Positions 45,001-54,000 of a stretch of DNA of 64,000 nt are shown in pieces. This DNA comes from Cephalotus follicularis (Eukaryota; Streptophyta; Magnoliopsida; Oxalidales; Cephalotaceae). Where the stretch lies: contig BDDD01002039.1 in NCBI GenBank assembly GCA_001972305.1, forward strand, positions 248,001-312,000, in the 5' to 3' direction. Position 1 is the first letter of the stretch. Each line of letters opens with the position of its first letter. Below the pieces are notes generated by a model. The model saw only the letters and a list, made by a program, of their open reading frames with translations, was not told where the DNA came from and made no database searches. The position numbers and the translations under genes were made by a program.

Positions 45001-48000
45001 AGGCAACCAGGAGAAGGGAGGTCTTGGGAGGAAGAGGAAGAACGAGAGGGAGATATAGCTAGTTGAAGATTATTTGAGGGAGAATTCACTGAGTCCATTT
45101 TGATCACTATCAAAAGGAGAAAACAATAGGTGTGCAACACCATGCATATAAGCCAAACCATAGGTATATACAAAACCCTAAACCAAATAATATTATGCCA
45201 AATATTCTTGTAAAAATAGAAACAACATAATATACCCCAAAGAAACTAAAACTCTCATAAAACTTCTTAGTAATAGGAGATTCTATTTCCTAATAGCGCA
45301 AGTGCAGCCAAATATCTTGTGTGGAGATCGTGACGTCCCACAACATTAATCTTGTGTGATCAATCGAGCTATGATACACTAGATCTCGTATGATACTTAT
45401 GCTTGTAAGCTTTTTTTTTTAGACATTGCTCTACCCATGATATTTTTCATTTTGCATATTCTGTTTCATGATTGCAATTAGGATAGAAAAACTTTACTCA
45501 CCTTATTCTCTATTAGTGATCAAAGTCATTTTCCTACTTTATTCTTGTTAGAAGGCTTATGTTTATATTATTAAGTTATGTTTAGTAGGTGGTGGTCTTT
45601 AGCCCATAATCCTTATTACTAATCCTATTCTTATTAGGATTATGTGAGTGGGGATTCTAGTCTATATATATGCTTGTAAACTCAACTATTAAGTTAATGA
45701 GAACAATTATCAATATGCAATATTGTTTAACAAGGTATCAGAGCTTTTAGGGTTCTAGTATGCATTATTATATAAAAAAAAAACGATCTGGTTACTGTTG
45801 ATGGCGTGATCTGGGTTGCAGCACGCTGATTGGAGGCAGGGACTGTGATGTTACGTTGAGCTGGGTTGTTGTGGTGAGTGATTTGGGTGTGATCGGTAAT
45901 GGTGGAGATGGACAGTTCGCCGATTTGGGTTGTTGTGATGAGCGTTTGTGTTGCGCCAACTGTGGGGTTTGGTTTGATTGAGCAGCCACCATTTCTTGTC
46001 CCAGTTTCTACACTGTAAGTGTAGGCTTGTTTTGGGCTGTGTGCACAACATATTTGGGATATGTTTAGAACATTTCCTGATTTTATTTGTGTAGTAATAT
46101 GGATAATAAGGAAATTACTGGTCTTGGGTCCATGCACTTTACAGAAGTTTTTTCCTCATCTAGTTGTTTGACTAATCTTAAACTGAAGGGGGTTACCAAT
46201 TATCAACAGTGGCAAAAGCTTGTGCGGTTGGCCATCATTTGGCGTCAGCTGGGAGGTCACTTGACGGGTATTCAACCCAAAGAGGTTTCCGATGATTTAT
46301 GGGAGTGTAGGGATGCTCAAATTCTGGGATAGATGTTGGATGCAATGGAGCCTCAAGTTTTGAGTTTTGTGGCTTATCAGAATACAGTTAAAGAATTATG
46401 GGATTATTTAGCTGTTTTATATTCGGGAAAAGACAATATTTCTCGAATTTTTTCCTTATCTCAAGATTTTTATCGGGTGACTCGTGGGGATCGTCCTTTG
46501 GCTGAATATTTAGCAGATTATCAACGTATGTATGAGGAGCTAAATGCTCTACTTCCGATTACTGCTGATATACCAAAGATGCAGGAACAACGCGAACAGT
46601 TGGTTGTTATGGGTCTTTTGGGTTCTCTGGGTCCTGAGTTTGAGGGGTTTCGTTCCCAAGTGCTTGGTGGTTCTGTGGTACCAACTCTTGCTGATACATT
46701 TGCTCGTCTGATGAGACTCTCTCATCACACTTCGAGTATTGCTACGCCTGGGGATGTTAGAGAAAGTTATGTTCTTGTTGTACCTTCTGGAAGAGGAGGT
46801 CGTATTGGTGGTTGAAATGATCCACGAGGTGGTGGACGTGGAACAGGAACTGGTAGATCTCTTGGGGGTGATGGTGGCCGTGGTACAGGAGTTGGTAAGT
46901 ACCCAACTATTGATGGTGCTGGTTCTGGAACCCCAGTTTGTTATCACTGTGGAGAGACTGGACATATAAAGAGGAAGTGTTGGAAACTGTATGGTCGACC
47001 AACTCAACCTAGGTATGCCAATACAGTTGCCACTCCATTTGAATCTATCGATTCTCCGTCCGTGAATCTTAGATCTGAAGATAAGACAGTTACCTTGAGC
47101 AATGAGCAATATGCAGCATTCTTACAATATCAGTTGGCTACTCAGGCACCGTCTTCCTCCACAGCTACCTTTGTTCAGACTACAGGTAATATCTCTGCAT
47201 GTTTGTCTACTACCCGTCCCTAGATACTTGATTCTGGTGCTTCTGATCATATGACCGGAGATCCAGGTAATTTTATCTCTTACACAACTATGTCTTCAAA
47301 TCCCGGTGTTACTTTAGCTGATGGTTCCGTTGCCAAAGTTACGGGCAATGGTACTGTTCATCTGACTCCTTCCCTTTCATTATCTTCTGTTCTTCACATT
47401 CCCAGTTTTCCGTTCAATCTTATTTCTATCAGTAAATTTACAACGGAATTTAACTGCTCTGTCATTTTTTCTCCTGATTTATATGTCTTTCAGGATCTTA
47501 CGACACAGAAGATGATTGGTAGAGGTCATGTGTCTGGTGGCTTGTATGTTTTTGAAGAGTCTGTCCCCATTGCGTGTTCTAGCATTGCTTCTCCCCTTCA
47601 AATACACTGTCGATTGGGTCATCCTTCCTTGGAAAGCTTGAAGAAAATGGTGCCCACTCTTCGGTCTGTTTCTAGTCTATATTGTGAGTCACGTCAGTTT
47701 GGTAAGCATCATCGTGTGTCTTACCCGAATCGAGTCAATAAATGGTCTACGAACCTCTTTGATCTTGTTCATTCCGATGTATAGGGTCCGTGTCCTGGTT
47801 TTCAGTATTTTGTAACTTTTATTGACGATCACTCAAGAGTTACATGGCTATATTTAATGAAGAATCGATCTGAGCTTTATTCTGTTTTCTGTGCTTTTGT
47901 GATTGAAATTCATACTCAATTTAATACTTATATACGTATTCTTCGTAGTGATAATGCTAAAGAGTATTTTTCTACATCTTTCACTTCATTCATGACTAGC

Positions 48001-51000
48001 CATGGAATAGTTCATCAATCCTCTTGTGTCGATACTCCACAACAAAATGGGGTTGCCGAGCGAAAAAATCGACATTTAATGGAAACAACTTGTGCATTAC
48101 TACTTCATATGAATGTTCCTAAATCTTTTTGGGCCGATGCTGTTTTGACTGCATGTCATTTAATTAATCGTATGCCTTCCTCGATATTGAATGGTAATAT
48201 TCCTTATTCCATATTATATCCTTCTCAACCTCTGTTTTCTGTTTACATGTTTTATTCACGATCATCGTACAGGGGTGTCTAAACTTGACCCAAAGTCAAT
48301 TAAATGCATTTTTTTCGGTTATTCTAGACACCAAAAGGGCTACAGATGTTACTCTGTTGATCTTCATCGTTATTTCACTACAGCTGATGTTTCTTTCTTC
48401 GAGTCTACACCGTTAACATCTGCATCCCCTCTTGTGTCTGTCATAGATGAACATTGTAGTGATGATATTCCTTCTGTTATTATTCGCCAATCTCCTGTTG
48501 TTCGTCATGTCTATACATGTCGCCAACCGTCCTTGCCACCAGTCATACGTGACCCTACAACAGTTTCTGTGTAGGAGGATCCCCCTGTGTCACCAGTCCT
48601 CATATATCCTGTTTCCGATGATTCCATGTCTGATATGGACCTTCCCATTGCTCAAAGGAAAGGTAAACGTAGTTGTACTCATCATCCCATTTCTAATACT
48701 GTTGCTTATTCTCATCTATCTTTTTCATTTCGCATATGTCTTTCTGCCATTGCATCTCATCCGTTACTTAAGTCTATCATAGAGGCATTATCTCAATCTG
48801 GATGGGGGAAAGCTATGGAAGAGGAAATGCAGGCCTTAGAGCACAATAATACTTGGGATCTGGTCTCCTTACCGAAAGAGAAATCTGCAATTGGTTGCAA
48901 ATGGTTATATGCAGTTAAAGTTAATTATGATGGTTCTATTGCTAGATTAAAAGCTCGTTTGGTAGCTAAAGGGTATACTCATGTCTATGGGATGGATTAT
49001 TTTGATACTTTTTCTCCTGTGGCTAAGTTGTCCTCAATCATATTACTTGTTTCTCTTGCTGCTATACATCATTGGCCCTTATATCAACTTGATGTTAAGA
49101 ATGCCTTTTTGAATAGGGATCTTCATGAGGATGTATATATGGAGCAACGACCAGGGTTTGTTGCTCAGGGGGAGTCCGATAAGGTGTGTAAACTTAAACG
49201 ATTGTTATACGGGCTGAAACAATCTCCCAGAGCATGGTTTGGGAGATTTACAGATGTAGTCTTATCTTTTGGACTATCTCGGTGTAACAGTGATCATTCG
49301 GTGTTTTATCGCCAGTCCCACACAGGGAAAATTGTGTTGATTGTATATGTTGATGATATTGTTATTACTGGAGATGATCGGGTTGGTTTTAGTGCTTTAA
49401 AGATACATCTTAAACATAAATTTCAGACCAAAGATTTAGGACGTTTGAAGTATTTTCTGGGTATTGAGGTAGCCACATCTCATAAGGGTGTCTCTTTATC
49501 ACATAGAAAATATGTCATCGATCTTCTAGAGGAAATAGGAATGTTGGGTTCTAAACCTGTTGATACACCCATGGATCCGAATGTAAAACTTACAGTTGAA
49601 GATGGAGAGCCATTGAATGATCCTGAGAAGTATCGAAGGTTGGTAGGAAAACTTAACTATCTGACAGTCACTCGACCTGATATAGCATTCTCCGTGAGTG
49701 GTAAGTCGGTTTTTAGCTACCCAAAAATCACACATTGGAATGCTGTGATCCGAATTTTGCGATATCTTAAGGGTAATCCTAGACGTGGGTTAGTTTATCG
49801 AGATTATGGTCATCGACGAGTTGAGGGGTTTTCTGATGTTGACTGGGCAGGGTCCCTTGTTGATAGAAGGTCCACCACTGGATATTGTGTATTTGTTGGT
49901 GGTAATCTTGTATCATGGAAAAGTAAGAAACAACCAATTGTAGCTAGGTCAAATGCAGAATCTGAGTATAGAGCCATGGCGCATACTACATGTGAGTTAA
50001 TGTGGGTGAGACAGTTACTTACTGAGATGGGGTTTGCTGATACTTCACCCATGCAATTGTGGTGTGATAATCAGGCCGCAATTCATGTTGCATCAAATCC
50101 AGTATTCCATGAAATAACTAAACATATTGAGGTAGATTGTCACTTTGTGAGAGAGAAGATACAACAGAGACTTATTTCAACTTGTCATGTGAAGACTGGA
50201 GAACAACTAGCTGATATATTTACTAAGTCCCTTGGGAATGTGAGAATGCAATATCTTTGTAACAAGTTGGGCGTGATAGACATTTATGCTCCAACTTGAG
50301 GGGGAGTATTAGAAGGCTTATGTTTATATTATTCAGTTATGTTTAGTAGGTGGTACGCTTTAGCCCATAATCCTTATTACTAATCCTATTCCTATTAGGA
50401 TTATGTGAGTGGGGATTCTAGTCTATATATATGCTTGTAAACTCAACAATTAAGTTAATGAGAACAATTATCATTATGCAATATTGTTTAACAATTCTTG
50501 TCATGATTATTGTATGTCTCAATTGCCTGGCATTTGGAGAGTTGATGTGATAATATCAGATCAACATCTGCCTTACTAATCCCCCATTATTTGGGATTTA
50601 AGGTTTTTTGGGGTTGTTTGGTTAAGTTTTTGGAAGAGCTTTTGTAAAAGTTGGAAAGCTATGTTTTCAAGCCTTTTGAGCTTTTAGTAGGTACTTTTGT
50701 TGTTTTTTCTTAGATACCCTTATTTTTTTTCTTCAAATAATACCAGAACCACACATATAATATTACATTTATATTATCAAATACTTTTTTGTGATAAATT
50801 TAGTTTGGAAAAGCACTTTTCAACATTATCAGTTACACACAACTCTTTTCACATACGGTCTCTAAAAAACCCTTTTGTCAAAAGCACAGGCCCTGTAAAC
50901 GGCCACTTATTATTCTTCGTATTATCTTGATATTGCCTGTGGAATCTTTTGTAGGATTTAAACTTAAAATATCAATCAAAATCAGTTATTAAGGAAATTT

Positions 51001-54000
51001 ATTGGTGAGTCATTGAAGTTAATTAGCTTATTAGAAAGTGCATATTCATCTTATTTGGGATTGAGTGGTTCTCAAAATTTGCCATATTTGTGATTGAACT
51101 TTTTATATATGATGTTGTTGAGATAAATTTTCCAGTTTCTATTTTGCAGGCTTATATTTGCCAAGGTGACGCTTTTATGGCCTTGCACCAATATGATGCA
51201 GCTGAGAAGTCGTATTCAACTTGTTTAGAGATAGATCCTTCGATTCTTCGTTCCAAATTCTTTAAGGTATCATTTGTTTTCTATAATTGATGATTGTGAG
51301 TCGCTTTTTAACTTTTTCATTTTCTTTTCCCGTTGTTGGCTATTTTTTGCTTCTCAACAATGATGTTTTGAAAGAAAGAGAATATAAGGGTGCATTTTTG
51401 TATAGGACAGTTTTGGGTGCAACCTTCATGCATCCCTACAATGTCTTCAGGTACTAGATCAATAAATTTTGATCTTTAGTCTAAAGAACTAGAAGAATAG
51501 AATTTTTACTTTTGCAGTCATTGTTAGAGAGTGATGTTATTTATTATGGCCTTCTTTCATCTATTAAGGTGTGATATACTGATCCTGGAATCCTACCTTG
51601 GCAAGTCTCTATCAGAAGAAAAGTGAATATAAGTTTAGTTTTCTAATAAAGTCATTATGATTACTTCTTGAGAGCTAAATAAGAATGGTACACCCAGTTC
51701 TGTCCACGTAGTTAGGTTTGATTTTTTTTTTTTTTGGTTACGTTTTTTAGTGGAAAATTGTGAAAGGGTCTCTTGTTTTCAGTTAATATAACTTTTCCAA
51801 CAGCTAATTGCAGGTCGAGTAGTTTAGATAATTCTATAACGTTGAGGAAGATTTTAAAAATATTAAATCTGATTGTACGAAACCCAACCTGCACGAAGGT
51901 ATTAAATTTAACCTCGTTTTGAACCTGTGATTTAATTTTTTAAAATTTAAGAGTTGAATTTGATCTCTTATTTATTTAGATCATGCATGCTACTTTCAAT
52001 CCAATCAGATATATATAAACATCCCATAAAATATGCAAACCTTTTACTCTATATAAGAAAATCCTATAACCGTTGAAATTATTATACGTGGATTAAATAT
52101 ATAGAGATTCAATAAATTTTAAATTTGATACACATGATTTGCATAAATAGAATATAAAATCCAATAATTGAATTTTAAAAATATAAACATTAAGATAATT
52201 ATAGGTGACTTGCGTGTGATGTCAAATATATATCATGTTAAAAAACACATTGATGTGGGAGCGTTAGTATAACCACGTGAGAAATTTATTGTTGTGTAGT
52301 AGTTTGTTATTGAGTTTTAGTTTGTTTGGGATTATTACGTTGTTTTTATATTTTGTGGGATTCTTTTGTTTTTTTTAGGTTTAATTAGCTTGAAGGTTTT
52401 ACTATATATATAATATTTCAGACTCTTGTTAGGAAGTTTTGATGATATTGATATTGACTGGAGAACAAATATATTTGCTTTTTCCCTCTAATTATTTTTC
52501 TGCATTTCTCCCATTTTTATTGCATTTCTTTCTATCTATATCTCTTCTTCCCTAATCTCTCTTTCTATTATTGCTCTACATCAGTTGGTATCAGAACTAA
52601 AATTTGATTATGCAAGCACACGCATTTACCCGTGGTTCTTCTTCACAACAACAATCAATCAGTTTGGGCTAGCTTTTAAGTTTAAACCTATCCCATCTTG
52701 GGCCAACTCCAGGCTCAGGTTAGAGCTTAACCGCGAGCCTAGTCCAACAAAGAACCGCACATCCAAGACAGTCTTGCCATGCCAACATAGTGTCACCAGC
52801 ATTTTTCCATAAGCACATTCCTGCCTATTTTTGAAGTCCTGAGCCCTGTTTTACTATTTCTTTGACCATATTGTATTCCGAAACACCATTCTCAGATAGG
52901 TGAACTGATGTAGAGCAGTGATCAAATCAAAGAAATTAGGATTAAGAATCAAGAATTTAGTGATTGGAGATAGAAAGGGGGAAGAAGACCGGACAAAAAT
53001 AACAAGAGAAGAAGCCAGATATCTGATTCTCAATCAACATCAATATCATTCATCAGTTAACAATGATAGATTTATCACATCTATATATATAAACAAAATC
53101 CTAATCCCAATTGAATATTAAATTTACCAAATAATCCCTATAAACTATAAAAATAACAAATAAGTCCTAATATAAAATAACATAAAGGCGTATCACCTAA
53201 AATGACGCCGATAATAGGTACAGCTCAACCTCCCTGGAAAATACTGAGACAATCCCGCTTCATACTCCCTCGGCTGGAAAGAACTCGACTTTGGGGAGTT
53301 TGACTCCAAATACCACTTGAGCTGATCCGGGGCTAGCGCACGAACATCATCCTCGATGACCTATGTATTATCATACTGAGGGCGTCCCTTTCAATAGACC
53401 AAGAAGCGGCGAAAGACTCCATCCGGAGATGTGACAAACTGTTCATCCAAGATAGTCTCAATCTGATGTGGCAGCTGAGGAGGGAGAGGTGGTGAATGCA
53501 CAACAAAACCGGTAGAATCACCATCATGCAAAACCTGAGGCTCAAAAGTATCTCGGTAAAGTGTTAGATACTCAACATTGAAAAGATGACTAATATTCAT
53601 ATGATTAGGTAAATCAAGTACATAAGCATTAGATCCATGTTTTTTTAATAATGGGAAAAGGACCGAGCGTTTGGGCATGAAGCTTTTTCTAGGAATGCGA
53701 CTTCTCTTGCTAATTATTACTGTATTGTTCACCCATTCCTTCTGTCTTTTCCCTATCTCCTTCATCCTCTTCCCTTCTGCCCCGATCTTCTTCTTCCTTC
53801 ATATCCTAAACACTCTATCAGGTCATGTTAGTGTCTTGCATCACATGGTCCTTGCTTAGCTTCATGTTGTATCTTTACTTTCTAGATTACTACCTCTTTA
53901 CCTTCTTTCTTCCTATCAAGCGTGGTCTTCCCTCTAGACTTTGCCAGTCAGCCAAAACAACATATTTTTGTTTAATCATACATGTTCATGTACTTCTCTT

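Larger units (their letters stand above)
45546..50493 (+). mobile_element. Copia retrotransposon F (near full length, 4948 bp)
   Basis: LTRs of 187 bp each (45546-45732 and 50307-50493) are flanked by ATTCT at 45541-45545 and 50494-50498. A primer site, gag, protease, integrase, RT and RNase H follow in copia order, with a purine tract before the 3' LTR. The LTRs differ at about 8 of 187 positions, so the insertion is not recent. Its frames carry at least four stops and a frameshift. It lies in the sense direction within host intron 3. Confidence 0.94.
30484..51149 (+). other. Host intron 3 (20.7 kb) filled with nested retrotransposons
   Basis: The donor GTGAGCC and acceptor TTTTGCAG are intact. 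Removing Copia E with its passengers (30853-44984) and Copia F (45546-50493) leaves about 1.6 kb of apparent original intron at 30484-30852, 44985-45545 and 50494-51149. Those remnants hold no recognised gene. In 44990-45400 an AT-rich stretch with a short - strand Ser-rich frame ([15 protein letters not shown]) could be an older unidentified repeat. Confidence 0.85.

Noticed and set aside
46549..47109. 186-codon - strand frame opposite Copia F gag
   Set aside because: It is a shadow of the gag frame with Ser/Thr-rich chance composition.
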